Assembly: GCA_024682655.1 (NCBI GenBank)
Contig: JAIKYZ010000037.1
Coordinates: 1 to 64,000, forward strand
DNA length: 64,000 bases
DNA from: Treponema sp.
GTDB taxonomy: Bacteria; Spirochaetota; Spirochaetia; Treponematales; Treponemataceae
Direction of reading: 5' to 3'
The notes under the pieces: generated by a model
What the model was told of the DNA's origin: nothing
Seen by the model: only the letters and a program-made list of their open reading frames with translations
Database searches by the model: none
Position numbers and translations under genes: made by a program
Shown here: one piece after another, positions 1-7,563 of the stretch
Layout of the letters: every line of letters begins with the position of its first letter
Numbering within the stretch: the stretch's first letter is position 1

Positions 1-290
1 GGTGCACCTTCAACCAAAGCTTTAGCTTCACCAAGTCCGAGACCTGTGATTTCACGTACTGCTTTGATAACAGGGATTTTTTTAGCTGCATCGAATGATT
101 CGAGTGTAACTGTGAATTCTGTCTGTTCTTCAGCACCACCAGCTGCACCAGCTGCTGCAGGACCTGCTGCCACTGCTACTGCTGCTGTTACGCCGAATTT
201 TTCTTCCATTGCTTTTACGAGTTCTGAAACTTCAAGAACTGACATAGATGCGATTGCATCAAGAATCTGATCATTTGTGAGAGCTGCCAT
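1..290 (-). CDS. rplL: Ribosomal protein L7/L12, C-terminus beyond window edge
   Basis: Stalk protein of the 50S subunit that recruits translation GTPases. Not in the ORF track as a minus-strand ORF because the window cuts it, but reverse translation from the ATG at 290 reads [20 protein letters not shown] and continues through an Ala/Gly-rich hinge into [20 protein letters not shown] and [15 protein letters not shown], which is the standard L7/L12 order (dimerisation domain, hinge, C-terminal domain). About 96 codons are present; the last ~30 residues are missing. An SD-like GGAG lies upstream of the ATG. Last gene seen of the rplKAJL operon, 154 bases after rplJ. Confidence 0.97.
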   Translation of the reverse strand, partial: MAALTNDQILDAIASMSVLEVSELVKAMEEKFGVTAAVAVAAGPAAAGAAGGAEEQTEFTVTLESFDAAKKIPVIKAVREITGLGLGEAKALVEGA

Positions 291-323
291 ATTGTCTTCT
301 CCACTATAAATAAATTATTTATT

Positions 324-371
324 CCACTCTTTGAGTGGCTGCGGTATTTTACTCAACTGAGCTATTCCGCA
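324..371 (-). other. Structured rplJ-rplL intergenic RNA
   Basis: Between rplJ and rplL the transcript can form two hairpins: CCACTC-TTT-GAGTGG (324-338), just upstream of the rplL ribosome binding site, and a longer arm in which GCGG (341-344) pairs with CCGC (367-370) around an inner CTCA-AC-TGAG. No U-run follows. rplL is normally made in several-fold excess over the other proteins of this operon, so a structured leader for separate translation or processing is plausible. That role is inference; only the dyads are seen. Confidence 0.45.
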
Positions 372-444
372 TTTAGTCCGGATAGTCGACAGCTATGAAG
401 CCTAACCGAACTTTTTTGTACCTAAGTACTTATACAAACTAAAA

Positions 445-960
445 CTAGTTTGCACCTTCTGCAGATTTTTTGTCTGCGTATGCCTGTAATGTAGCTGCAA
501 GTTTCTGAACTGGACCGTTCATTGCAGACATCAACATAGCATAAAGCTGTTTCTTTCCAGGAACCTTTGAATAAGCTTCGATTTTAGCCTGATCATAGAT
601 TTCATTTGCAATAGAAGCACCTTTTACTGAAAGTGCAGGTGAATCTTTTGCAAAGTCGAAAAGAACTTTTGCAACTTCGTTTGAATCTTCTTTAGCCATT
701 GCAACAACTGTTGGGCCTTTAAGATAATCAGCAACGTTTTCAACTTTCATTTCTTCGAAAGCGATACGTGCAAAGTTGTTTTTTACAACTTTAAGAACAG
801 CGTTCTTTTCACGAAGTTTGTCACGAAGAGCTGTAATCTGTTCTACAGTCAATCCGCGGTAGTCAGCAAAAATGAAGTCACTGTAATCAGCGAAAACTTT
901 TTTTGCGTTTTCAATAGCTTCTGCCTTAGCAGGCTGAATTTTCTTTGCTCTAACTGCCAT
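445..960 (-). CDS. rplJ: Ribosomal protein L10
   Basis: Base of the L7/L12 stalk; binds 23S rRNA and carries the L7/L12 dimers on its C-terminal helix. 171 residues, normal length. The N-terminal half has the family pattern IFADYRGLTVEQITALRDKLREKN, followed by KVVKNNFARIAFEE and the GPTVVAMAKED segment. Its ATG overlaps the rplA stop codon (TAATG), so the two are probably translationally coupled; GGAAGG is the likely SD. In T-rich spirochaetes, as elsewhere, L10 with L7/L12 can repress its own operon, but no such site is identified here. Confidence 0.97.
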   Translation of the reverse strand: MAVRAKKIQPAKAEAIENAKKVFADYSDFIFADYRGLTVEQITALRDKLREKNAVLKVVKNNFARIAFEEMKVENVADYLKGPTVVAMAKEDSNEVAKVLFDFAKDSPALSVKGASIANEIYDQAKIEAYSKVPGKKQLYAMLMSAMNGPVQKLAATLQAYADKKSAEGAN

Positions 961-1634
961 TATTCGCCTTCCTTGTAATCAACCCATACACCTGGGCCCA
1001 TAGATGAACTTACAGATACTGACTGAATAAAGTTAGCAGCTCCAACTGGCTTTTTCTTTCCAACTTCAGAAAGAAGAGTGTTTACGTTAGCAACAACTTT
1101 ATCAGCATCCATTGAACATTTACCAACAGCGATATGTACGATACCAGCTTTATCAGCACGATATTCTGTACGACCTTTTTTAAGTTCTGCAACAGCATTT
1201 GCAACATCTGGAGTTACAGTACCAGTTTTTGGGTTAGGCATAAGACCTTTACGACCAAGAACCATACCAAGACGTCCTACATCTTTCATCATGTCAGGAG
1301 TAGCAACTGCAACATCAAAGTCTAACCAGCCACCCTTAACTTTTTCGATGTATTCTTCACCAGCGTAAGCTGCACCAGCGTCTAAAGCTTCTTTTACTTT
1401 GTCGCCCTTACAGAATACAAGAACTTTCTTTTCGCCACGGAACTGATTTGGGAAAACCAATGTATCACGAACAGTAGCATTTTTTTCAAGACGGAGTACT
1501 AAGTGAGCTTCGATTGTTTCATCGAACTTAGCAAATTTCATATCCTGAACCATTTTACAAGCTGAAGCTACATCATATTTCTTTGAAAGATCATATTTTG
1601 CAACAGCGGCGTTATATTTCTTTCCATGTTTCAT
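960..1634 (-). CDS. rplA: Ribosomal protein L1
   Basis: L1 stalk protein of the 50S subunit involved in release of deacylated tRNA. 224 residues, normal size. It starts [22 protein letters not shown] and carries the family signature near residues 115-135 ([23 protein letters not shown]), which allows a confident call. The start is one base downstream of the rplK stop; the stop overlaps the rplJ start. L1 can also be a translational repressor of the rplKA mRNA in other bacteria, which was not tested here. Confidence 0.98.
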   Translation of the reverse strand: MKHGKKYNAAVAKYDLSKKYDVASACKMVQDMKFAKFDETIEAHLVLRLEKNATVRDTLVFPNQFRGEKKVLVFCKGDKVKEALDAGAAYAGEEYIEKVKGGWLDFDVAVATPDMMKDVGRLGMVLGRKGLMPNPKTGTVTPDVANAVAELKKGRTEYRADKAGIVHIAVGKCSMDADKVVANVNTLLSEVGKKKPVGAANFIQSVSVSSSMGPGVWVDYKEGE

Positions 1635-1635
1635 A

Positions 1636-2067
1636 TTACTGCTCCACCTCTACACCCATACTGCGTGCAGTACCGGCAATGATTTTCTTTGCTGCTTCGA
1701 TATCGTTAGCATTGATATCTGGCATTTTTGTTTTAGCGATTTCTTCAAGATCTGCCTTAGACAAAGTAGCAACCTTGTCACGAAGAGGATTTCCTGAACC
1801 CTTATCGATTTTGCAAGCTTTTCTGATAAGAACAGCTGCTGGAGGAGTCTTAAGAATAAATGTGTAAGATTTGTCCTGGTAAACAGTAATTACAACAGGA
1901 ATGATGAGACCACGTTCCATTGTCTTTGTTCTATCATTAAATTCCTGAACAAATTTTGGAGCTGAAACGCCGTGTGGTCCAAGAGCTGGTCCAATTGGAG
2001 GAGCTGGTGTTGCTGCTCCTGCTGGACACTGTAACTTGATAACGGCAGTAACTTTTTTTGTAGCCAT
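1636..2067 (-). CDS. rplK: Ribosomal protein L11
   Basis: Binds the GTPase-associated region of 23S rRNA. 143 residues, the usual length. N-terminal signature [24 protein letters not shown] (proline-rich linker region) and C-terminal RNA-binding part with [33 protein letters not shown] and [11 protein letters not shown]. First of the rplKAJL block; 149 bases separate it from nusG, more than elsewhere in the operon, and this leader contains a short GTCC-GTT-GGAC hairpin that could belong to an L1- or processing-related leader (inference). Confidence 0.98.
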   Translation of the reverse strand: MATKKVTAVIKLQCPAGAATPAPPIGPALGPHGVSAPKFVQEFNDRTKTMERGLIIPVVITVYQDKSYTFILKTPPAAVLIRKACKIDKGSGNPLRDKVATLSKADLEEIAKTKMPDINANDIEAAKKIIAGTARSMGVEVEQ

Positions 2068-2216
2068 TTTCTTTCTCCCAATATTGGTGTGTAAGTATCA
2101 TATAGATATCTTACTAACGAGATGCCTATGTCCAACGGACTTGCACCTCTCCCAAAAACAGGATTAACGATTTATGTTTGGGACATAAATCCCTGAATTT
2201 GCAAAGATCACTGAAG

Positions 2217-2774
2217 TTATGCTTTTTCTACCTGAAGGAAGCCAACTTCTACTGGAGTAGAACGTCCAAAAATCTGAACTTCTACGCTTAACTTTTCTTT
2301 TTCAAGGTTAATTTCTTTAACTGTACCTGAGAATGATGCAAATGGACCGTCAATAACTTTAACGTTATCGCCAACATTATAAGACTGATGAACACGTACA
2401 GCTTTTTCACCTTTAATTACACCTGAACGCTGTAAAATTGCTTTTGCTTCGTCATTAGAGATAGGACGAGGACGAGTGTTTGGATCTGTTCCAACAAAAC
2501 CACCACACCCCTGAACTTTTCTAAGAGCTGAACAAGTATCTTTCCAACCGATTTCAGGAAGGTCCATTTCAATTAAAACATAACCTGGAAGGAATTTATT
2601 CATACGGCTTTTCTTTTTACCGTCTTTTACTTCTACAACTTCTTCCAATGGAACTCTTACATCAGTAACTACATTTGGATCAATTTCTTTTTTATCCAAC
2701 AAGCTCTTTATAACTCGTTCTACTTTATTTTCTAAACCTGTATAAGTTTGAAGAATATACCAGCTTTTAGACAT
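2217..2774 (-). CDS. nusG: Transcription elongation/antitermination factor NusG
   Basis: Binds RNA polymerase clamp and couples transcription to translation or Rho. 185 residues. The NGN domain is recognisable (SWYILQTYTGLENKVERVIKSLL at the N-terminus, FLPGYVLIEMDL in the middle) and a C-terminal KOW motif is present (VGDNVKVIDGPFASFSGTVKEIN). It lies 62 bases after secE and before the ribosomal protein genes, the canonical secE-nusG-rplK order. Confidence 0.98.
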   Translation of the reverse strand: MSKSWYILQTYTGLENKVERVIKSLLDKKEIDPNVVTDVRVPLEEVVEVKDGKKKSRMNKFLPGYVLIEMDLPEIGWKDTCSALRKVQGCGGFVGTDPNTRPRPISNDEAKAILQRSGVIKGEKAVRVHQSYNVGDNVKVIDGPFASFSGTVKEINLEKEKLSVEVQIFGRSTPVEVGFLQVEKA

Positions 2775-2836
2775 ACGTTATTTCCTTAATAAAAATACTA
2801 ATAACAAAACCAACCTTAACAAAAACAAACAAGAGT

Positions 2837-3019
2837 TTATTTCATTAAAAGGCGGAATAAAGAAGTGAATCCTAAATCAAGAGCTCCAAGCAAAACAGCA
2901 ATAACGATAGTTGAAATAACAACAACTTTAATTGATGCAAAAACATCTTCTTTTGTTGGCCAAACAACTCTCTTAAGTTCTGCAGCACTTTCCTTAAAAT
3001 AACGACCTACTTTACTCAT
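2837..3019 (-). CDS. secE: Preprotein translocase subunit SecE
   Basis: Small membrane subunit that clamps SecY in the SecYEG channel. 60 residues with an amphipathic N-terminal helix containing the conserved ELKRVVWPT segment, followed by one transmembrane helix (IKVVVISTIVIAVLLGALDLGF). This is the single-span form typical of most bacteria. It is placed between tRNA-Trp and nusG, as in many bacterial genomes. Confidence 0.96.
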   Translation of the reverse strand: MSKVGRYFKESAAELKRVVWPTKEDVFASIKVVVISTIVIAVLLGALDLGFTSLFRLLMK

Positions 3020-3098
3020 TTTTCAATTTCCCTCTATAAAGAACTTGAGAAGCAAACAGCACCCTAAAAGCCCCATCCACTTCTCACTTAAAAAAAAT

Positions 3099-3171
3099 CA
3101 GGGCAGGCAGGATTTGAACCCACGACAGGCGGTTTTGGAGACCGCTGCTCTACCAGCTGAACTACTGCCCT
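3099..3171 (-). tRNA. tRNA-Trp (anticodon CCA)
   Basis: The reverse strand folds as a 73-nt cloverleaf: acceptor AGGGCAG/CTGCCCT with discriminator G, D-arm GTTCAGCTGGTAGAGC, anticodon stem GCGGT/ACCGC with loop CTCCAAA (anticodon CCA), and T-arm GTGGG-TTCAAAT-CCTGC. CCA is not encoded. A run of T follows the 3' end on the minus strand. It lies between rpmG and secE in the same transcription unit. Confidence 0.97.
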
Positions 3172-3250
3172 ATATATAAAATTACCAGAAAACTGATAAT
3201 TAAATATCTAATTAAATCTTAATACAACAAACTGTATTTACAACAAAAAC

Positions 3251-3427
3251 TTATTTTGCTTTTGTTTCTTTATGCATTACTGATTTACGGCAGAATGGAC
3301 AATACTTCATCTTTTCCAATTTACCAGTAATGTTTTTACGGTTCTTGTAAGTAGTATAATTCTTGCGTTTGCATTCAGTACACTGTAAAGCAATAATTTC
3401 TACCGAACCCTTCTTTTTGCTACCCAT
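3251..3427 (-). CDS. rpmG: Ribosomal protein L33
   Basis: 58-residue 50S protein missed by the ORF track because of its size. Translation of the minus strand gives [20 protein letters not shown], then [36 protein letters not shown]. The two Cys pairs (CTEC, CPFC) mark the zinc-binding form of L33 rather than the Cys-less form. Located between tRNA-Thr and tRNA-Trp, upstream of secE-nusG, a well-known arrangement. Confidence 0.96.
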   Translation of the reverse strand: MGSKKKGSVEIIALQCTECKRKNYTTYKNRKNITGKLEKMKYCPFCRKSVMHKETKAK

Positions 3428-3472
3428 ATTTTAACTCCTGTTTAAATTTCTCAAAAGTTCAAAAGTTTCCTA

Positions 3473-3545
3473 AGCCCATGTGCAGAATCGAACTGCAGAC
3501 CTCCACATTACCGATGTGGTGCTCTACCAACTGAGCTACAGGGGC
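3473..3545 (-). tRNA. tRNA-Thr (anticodon GGT)
   Basis: Cloverleaf on the reverse strand, 73 nt with discriminator T: acceptor GCCCCTG/CATGGGC, D-arm with AGCTCAGTTGGTAGAGCA, anticodon stem CCACA/TGTGG with loop TCGGTAA (anticodon GGT), T-arm TGCAG-TTCGATT-CTGCA. CCA is not encoded. Position 5 (C) faces position 68 (T), an acceptor-stem mismatch; the other six pairs are intact. First gene of the tRNA-rpmG-tRNA-secE-nusG unit. Confidence 0.95.
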
Positions 3546-3592
3546 ATGCTTGCAGTCTCTACACAAAAATCATAGAAAACGTGCGTTTTATG

Positions 3593-3621
3593 ACTATAAT
3601 TAAAGATAGAGATTTAGTCAA
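3593..3621 (-). promoter_or_regulatory. Sigma-70-type promoter of the tRNA-Thr/rpmG/secE/nusG operon
   Basis: On the minus strand TTGACT (3621-3616) and TATAGT (3598-3593) are separated by exactly 17 bases, close to consensus. The predicted start would be around 3586, some 40 bases before the mature 5' end of tRNA-Thr. It fires away from cysE, which is transcribed in the opposite direction. Confidence 0.75.
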
Positions 3622-3709
3622 TAAATTCACCCAAGTTTTTTGAAAATTTTATTAACAGTTTTCAATATTTAATATATTATTTTTATACTATAATTTTAAG
3701 GGGTAGACA

Positions 3710-4567
3710 ATGAATATAGACGACCTTGTTAACAATATTTTGGACTCATATAATCAATATGGGTTAATAAATAGAAGTGATGAAGAAAATTTCCCAAACC
3801 GACAAAATGTAGTTAAGATTCTACAAGATTTGGAATTTTTAATTTTCCCAGGTTTTAAATATGCAGAAGAAATCACTCCAACTAATCTACCCTACATTAC
3901 TGGATTAAAAGTAAATAGTATTATTGCCCAACTAACAAGAGAAATTCAAAAAGCATTAATTTACACCGGACAGCAGTTTAAACCTGAAGAAAAAATTCAG
4001 GATAAACATTGTTTTAAACTTGCAGAAAAAACTGCCATTGTTTTGATTAAAGAAATTCCAGAAATTCGAAGACTTATGTCGCTTGATGTAAAAGCAGGAA
4101 ATTTAGGTGATCCAGCAGCCAAAAGTGACGAAGAAATAATTTTGTCTTACCCAGGCCTTGAAGCTATTTTAGTTCATAGAATTGCTCACTTTTTGTTTAA
4201 ATGCGGAGTTCCTTTAATTCCAAGAATTATGAGTGAACACGTTCACGGAAAAACTGGAATTGATATTCACCCGGGTGCAACAATTGGAGAATCTTTCTTT
4301 ATGGACCACGGAACAGGTATTGTTATTGGAGAAACCTGTATTATTGGAAATAACGTTAAGATTTACCAGGGAGTTACTTTAGGAGCCTTAAGCGTAAAGA
4401 AAAATCTGCAGAATAAAAAACGACATCCTACAATTGAAGATAATGTAACAATTTACGCAAATGCTACTATTTTAGGTGGCGATACTATAATTGGAAAAAA
4501 TTCTATTATTGGTGGAAATACCTGGGTTACAAAATCAGTTCCTGCAGACACTGTAATTACTCAATAA
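3710..4567 (+). CDS. cysE: Serine O-acetyltransferase
   Basis: Transfers acetyl from acetyl-CoA to L-serine, the first step of cysteine synthesis. 285 residues: an alpha-helical N-terminal domain of ~165 residues followed by left-handed beta-helix hexapeptide repeats (IDIHPGATIGESFFMDHGTGIVIGETCIIGNNVKIYQGVTLGAL). The DHGTGIVIGE segment holds the catalytic His-Asp region. The N-terminal domain is longer than in the short EpsC type. A purine-rich AAGGGG precedes the ATG. A single gene; no cysK is nearby. Confidence 0.94.
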   Translation: MNIDDLVNNILDSYNQYGLINRSDEENFPNRQNVVKILQDLEFLIFPGFKYAEEITPTNLPYITGLKVNSIIAQLTREIQKALIYTGQQFKPEEKIQDKHCFKLAEKTAIVLIKEIPEIRRLMSLDVKAGNLGDPAAKSDEEIILSYPGLEAILVHRIAHFLFKCGVPLIPRIMSEHVHGKTGIDIHPGATIGESFFMDHGTGIVIGETCIIGNNVKIYQGVTLGALSVKKNLQNKKRHPTIEDNVTIYANATILGGDTIIGKNSIIGGNTWVTKSVPADTVITQ

Positions 4568-4623
4568 TCTGAAAAAAAATCATAAAAAAAGTTGCCGTTT
4601 GGGAATTTTGTCGTTAAAAATAA

Positions 4624-4680
4624 AACAGAGTTCCCTGACAGTAACACTAGAAGGGAACTCTGTTCGTCCAGCATTGCTGG
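4624..4680. repeat. Two perfect dyads downstream of cysE
   Basis: AACAGAGTTCCCT (4624-4636) is exactly complementary to AGGGAACTCTGTT (4652-4664), giving a 13-bp stem with a 15-base loop, and is followed at once by a second dyad CCAGCA-T-TGCTGG (4668-4680). Neither is followed by a T-run, so this is not a standard intrinsic terminator, although it could still end or stabilise the cysE message. The next gene, radA, starts 116 bases later. Confidence 0.55.
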
Positions 4681-4795
4681 ACATCGGAGAGAGTTTATCA
4701 GCTTATTTACAAGCTTGTTTAAATATAATATAAGCACTATCACTTGTCAATATTTTTTTTATAATAGTTTTTTTTATTTTTAAAAAGGAGCGGGT

Positions 4796-6157
4796 ATGGC
4801 TAAGAAAAACGGTTCAATTTTATACAAATGCAGCAATTGTGGTTACAGTCAGGCAACCTGGCTGGGCCGTTGTCCAGAGTGCGGAGTCTGGAATTCTCTG
4901 GAAGAAATTATTATTGATAAGAACGCTTTAACACCTGCAGGAAGAGGTTCTGAACTTGCAGAAAAAGCTAAGCCTATTAAACTTGAAAGTGTAAAGGCCC
5001 AGGATAATTTAAGATTTACAACCGGGATTTCCGAGTTTGACAGAGTATTAGGCGGCGGTGCAACAAAAAGATCTGCAATACTTTTAGGTGGGGAACCGGG
5101 AATTGGTAAATCCACTCTACTTTTACAAACGGTTGCCAGCGCCTGCAAAACTTTTGCAAAAGATAAAAAAGTCCTTTATGTAAGCGGTGAAGAATCTCCC
5201 GGGCAAATTAAAGAAAGAGCCGAAAGACTTGGATTAGACTGCTCGGGTATTGAACTTTTATGCACTTCCAGATTGGAAGATTGTCTGGATGCCTTAGATT
5301 CTTTAAATCCAGTGTTAACAATTATTGATTCAATTCAAACAATTTATTCTGTGGAAGCAGGTTTAATTCCCGGTACTGTGAATCAGCTTAAATATTGTGC
5401 AAATGAATTTATTTCCTGGGTAAAAGAAAGAGATTCGGTTTTGATTATGACCGCCCATGTTACTAAAGAAGGTACAATTGCAGGACCAAAATCTCTGGAA
5501 CATATGGTAGATACCGTTATTTCTTTTGAAAAAAATAATGAAGACATAAGATTTTTACACGCCCAGAAAAACCGCTTTGGTTCTGTTGATGAACTGGGAA
5601 TATTCAATATGTCAGAAAAAGGACTTTCGCCTGTGATTGATCCAACTACCCTTTTTCTTACAAAAAGAAGCCAATCCCAACCGGCGGGAGTTGCCTGCAC
5701 ACCGGTATTTGAAGGAAGCCGGGTATTTTTAGTTGAAATCCAGGCATTAACAATTCCGGCAAAGGCTTCTATTTCAAGAATCTACAGCGAAAAAATTGAT
5801 TCTGCCCGAGTTGCAAGAATTGCAGCGGTAATTGAAAAACGTTGTGGTCTTAGTCTTAGTGACCAGGATATTTATGTAAACGTAGCCGGCGGAGTAAAAT
5901 TAAACGAAAGTTCTATTGATGCGGCCCTGGCAGCGGCAATTTATTCTGCAAGAACAGATTTAGCCCTGCCTATAAGTACAGTTGTTTTTGGAGAAGTAAG
6001 TCTTGCTGGAGAAATCAGGCCGGTAAATAAAGCAAAGCAAAGAATTAAAACCGCCCAGTCTTTAGGATTTAATTCGATTTTCTGTCCTGAAGTTGATAAA
6101 GACTCTGTAAAAGTAATCAATATTAAACAACTGGTCCAAAATGTCTTTTCAAAGTGA
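4796..6157 (+). CDS. radA: DNA repair protein RadA (Sms)
   Basis: RecA-like ATPase that drives branch migration of recombination intermediates. 453 residues, normal length. N-terminal four-Cys zinc finger (CSNCGYSQATWLGRCPECG), Walker A GGEPGIGKST near residue 100, the RadA-specific KNRFGS motif near residue 260, and a Lon-protease-like C-terminal domain (VYVNVAGGVKLNESSIDAALAAAI region) that lacks protease activity in this family. SD AAGGAG. Stands alone, followed by a strong terminator. Confidence 0.97.
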   Translation: MAKKNGSILYKCSNCGYSQATWLGRCPECGVWNSLEEIIIDKNALTPAGRGSELAEKAKPIKLESVKAQDNLRFTTGISEFDRVLGGGATKRSAILLGGEPGIGKSTLLLQTVASACKTFAKDKKVLYVSGEESPGQIKERAERLGLDCSGIELLCTSRLEDCLDALDSLNPVLTIIDSIQTIYSVEAGLIPGTVNQLKYCANEFISWVKERDSVLIMTAHVTKEGTIAGPKSLEHMVDTVISFEKNNEDIRFLHAQKNRFGSVDELGIFNMSEKGLSPVIDPTTLFLTKRSQSQPAGVACTPVFEGSRVFLVEIQALTIPAKASISRIYSEKIDSARVARIAAVIEKRCGLSLSDQDIYVNVAGGVKLNESSIDAALAAAIYSARTDLALPISTVVFGEVSLAGEIRPVNKAKQRIKTAQSLGFNSIFCPEVDKDSVKVINIKQLVQNVFSK

Positions 6158-6247
6158 GTAATTTTGACACATGTCTAAAAGATAAAAGCAAAATTTCTGG
6201 GTAAAATTTTCACTTTGACTTAAAAGCATACGCCGGATTGGAATGGT

Positions 6248-6275
6248 AAAAAAATGGCCCCAGGGCCATTTTTTT
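6248..6275. terminator. Bidirectional intrinsic terminator after radA
   Basis: Perfect 28-base palindrome AAAAAAATGGCCC-CA-GGGCCATTTTTTT. GC-rich stem followed by seven T on either strand. It ends radA transcription and insulates the hsp20 upstream region. The 60-residue ORF in the track across it is spurious. Confidence 0.85.
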
Positions 6276-6276
6276 A

Positions 6277-6326
6277 GTCTTGGCAGGCCAAGACCGCGGG
6301 TACCAAGCCATGCAAAGCCGGTCTTG
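6277..6326. promoter_or_regulatory. Dyad half-sites upstream of the sigma-54 promoter, possible activator site
   Basis: GTCTTGGC-AG-GCCAAGAC (6277-6294) is a perfect 18-base palindrome. Its right half CAAGACCG (6289-6296) is also complementary to CGGTCTTG at 6319-6326, so three copies of a GTCTTG-type half-site occur in 50 bases. Relative to the predicted sigma-54 start at 6401 they span about -125 to -76, the usual distance for bacterial enhancer-binding protein sites. The dyads are seen; the activator role is inference, and a second stem after the terminator is the alternative. Confidence 0.5.
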
Positions 6327-6373
6327 AGTGAAATTCGTTCAAAAAAAATATATTTTTTATCTCCATCTCATAC

Positions 6374-6390
6374 TTGGCACGAAAATTGCT
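6374..6390 (+). promoter_or_regulatory. Sigma-54 (-24/-12) promoter of hsp20
   Basis: TTGGCACGAAAATTGCT matches the consensus TTGGCACG-N4-TTGCW at every fixed position, with correct spacing. The predicted start is 6401, where a short dyad TGTAAG-CTTTGGA-CTTACA (6401-6419) would form a hairpin at the extreme 5' end of the mRNA. The hsp20 ATG is 48 bases downstream of the start. rpoN itself is encoded at 14.8-16.3 kb. Confidence 0.88.
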
Positions 6391-6448
6391 ATATATTAAG
6401 TGTAAGCTTTGGACTTACAAAATAATTCAATTTTAAGAGGTAATAACT

Positions 6449-6850
6449 ATGAACGATTTAATTAATTCTATTTTTAATGATTTGTGGGTTTCACCAACTG
6501 CTTGCGTAAAAACTTATCCTTACTCTGCACCTAAGGTTGATGTAAAAGAAAACAAAGATTCTTACACTTTGGAAATGGATCTTCCTGGACGTTCTGAAGA
6601 CGACATAGAAATTGAACTCAACAAAGATAATTTGACTATTGCTTCGAAAGAGGAAAAGAAGGCTGAAAATAAGGAAGAAAAATATATTCTGAGAGAAAGA
6701 AATTATTCTGATTTCAACAGACGTTTTACTCTTCCAGAAGATGTTGATACCGATTCAATCAAGGCTAACTTCAAAAATGGAGTTTTAATTATCAACATGA
6801 ATAAAAAGGAAATTGAAAAACCAAAGTCAATAAAAATTATTGCAGGCTAA
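6449..6850 (+). CDS. Hsp20/alpha-crystallin small heat shock protein
   Basis: ATP-independent holdase chaperone that keeps unfolding proteins soluble. 133 residues: a short N-terminal arm (MNDLINSIFNDLWV), an alpha-crystallin domain from about residue 30 (PKVDVKENKDSYTLEMDLPGRSEDDIEIELNKDNLTIASK) containing the FNRRFTLPEDVD and the ANFKNGVLII motif (family consensus A-x-x-x-NGVL), and a short C-terminal tail. SD AAGAGG. Behind a sigma-54 promoter rather than a sigma-70, CIRCE or sigma-32-like element, which is unusual for this family. Confidence 0.93.
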   Translation: MNDLINSIFNDLWVSPTACVKTYPYSAPKVDVKENKDSYTLEMDLPGRSEDDIEIELNKDNLTIASKEEKKAENKEEKYILRERNYSDFNRRFTLPEDVDTDSIKANFKNGVLIINMNKKEIEKPKSIKIIAG

Positions 6851-6871
6851 AAACTGGAATAAATAAAAAGA

Positions 6872-6907
6872 CCCGGAGTTTAATTATTTCTAACTCCGGG
6901 CCTTTTT
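6872..6907. terminator. Intrinsic terminator between hsp20 and pgsA
   Basis: CCCGGAGTT (6872-6880) pairs with AACTCCGGG (6892-6900), followed by CCTTTTT; AAAAAGA on the other side also allows use by the convergent pgsA transcript. Confidence 0.85.
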
Positions 6908-6921
6908 GTATTTTGTCTTAT

Positions 6922-7518
6922 TTATTCTTTTAATACTTTTCCAAAGTGGATAAGGTAATCCAGGAAGGAAATGTATGAAAGAACAACACAAAGAATAAAG
7001 AGTCCAACTGCAACGTTTTTCATAATTCCAAAACATTCTAATTGAACCTTAAAGCGAACTAAAGTTTCAAGGAAAAATCCATAAAAACCAGAAATTACAT
7101 AAACAACGGTTTTTACTTTTCCACCTTTACGAGCGGCAATTGTTGTTCCCTTTGTTACTGCAACCATTCTTAAGAAATTCATGGTCATTTCTCGGTATAA
7201 AATCAAGATAAAAATAAAGGCTGGCATATAACCACCCTCTGGTGAACAAGATCTCATAAGACAAACAAAAGTTGACATATGAACTATTACGTCCGCAAAA
7301 GGATCGAAATGTTTTCCAAAATCACTTACCTCATTATGTTTTCTAGCATAATGACCATCAAGATAATCAGTAAATTCCATAAATGCTAATAAAGGAATTC
7401 CGATACACATTGAAACTCTTGAGAAAGAGCCGCCAGTCCAGATTGGAATAAAATACAATAAAAAAAAGATTGGCGATAAAAGGACTCTTGTAAGAGTAAA
7501 TCTGTTTGATAATTTCAT
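6922..7518 (-). CDS. pgsA: CDP-alcohol phosphatidyltransferase, probably CDP-diacylglycerol-glycerol-3-phosphate 3-phosphatidyltransferase
   Basis: Integral membrane enzyme of phospholipid head-group synthesis. 198 residues with several hydrophobic segments. The complete family motif is present at about residues 50-76: DYLDGHYARKHNEVSDFGKHFDPFAD fits D-x2-DG-x2-AR-x8-G-x3-D-x3-D. The N-terminus (SNRFTLTRVLLSPIFFLLYF) matches PgsA. Choice of PgsA over other CDP-alcohol transferases rests on overall pattern and length. Followed upstream by the cytidylate-kinase-like gene 45 bases away, which may be co-transcribed. Confidence 0.85.
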   Translation of the reverse strand: MKLSNRFTLTRVLLSPIFFLLYFIPIWTGGSFSRVSMCIGIPLLAFMEFTDYLDGHYARKHNEVSDFGKHFDPFADVIVHMSTFVCLMRSCSPEGGYMPAFIFILILYREMTMNFLRMVAVTKGTTIAARKGGKVKTVVYVISGFYGFFLETLVRFKVQLECFGIMKNVAVGLFILCVVLSYISFLDYLIHFGKVLKE

Positions 7519-7563
7519 AATGTTATAATTATCAATAAATAATCCTTTTAAGTCAAGTTTAGA

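Noticed and set aside
6243-6425. ORF of 60 residues after radA
   Set aside because: It runs through the terminator palindrome, the dyad sites and the sigma-54 promoter, and has no SD or recognisable protein.
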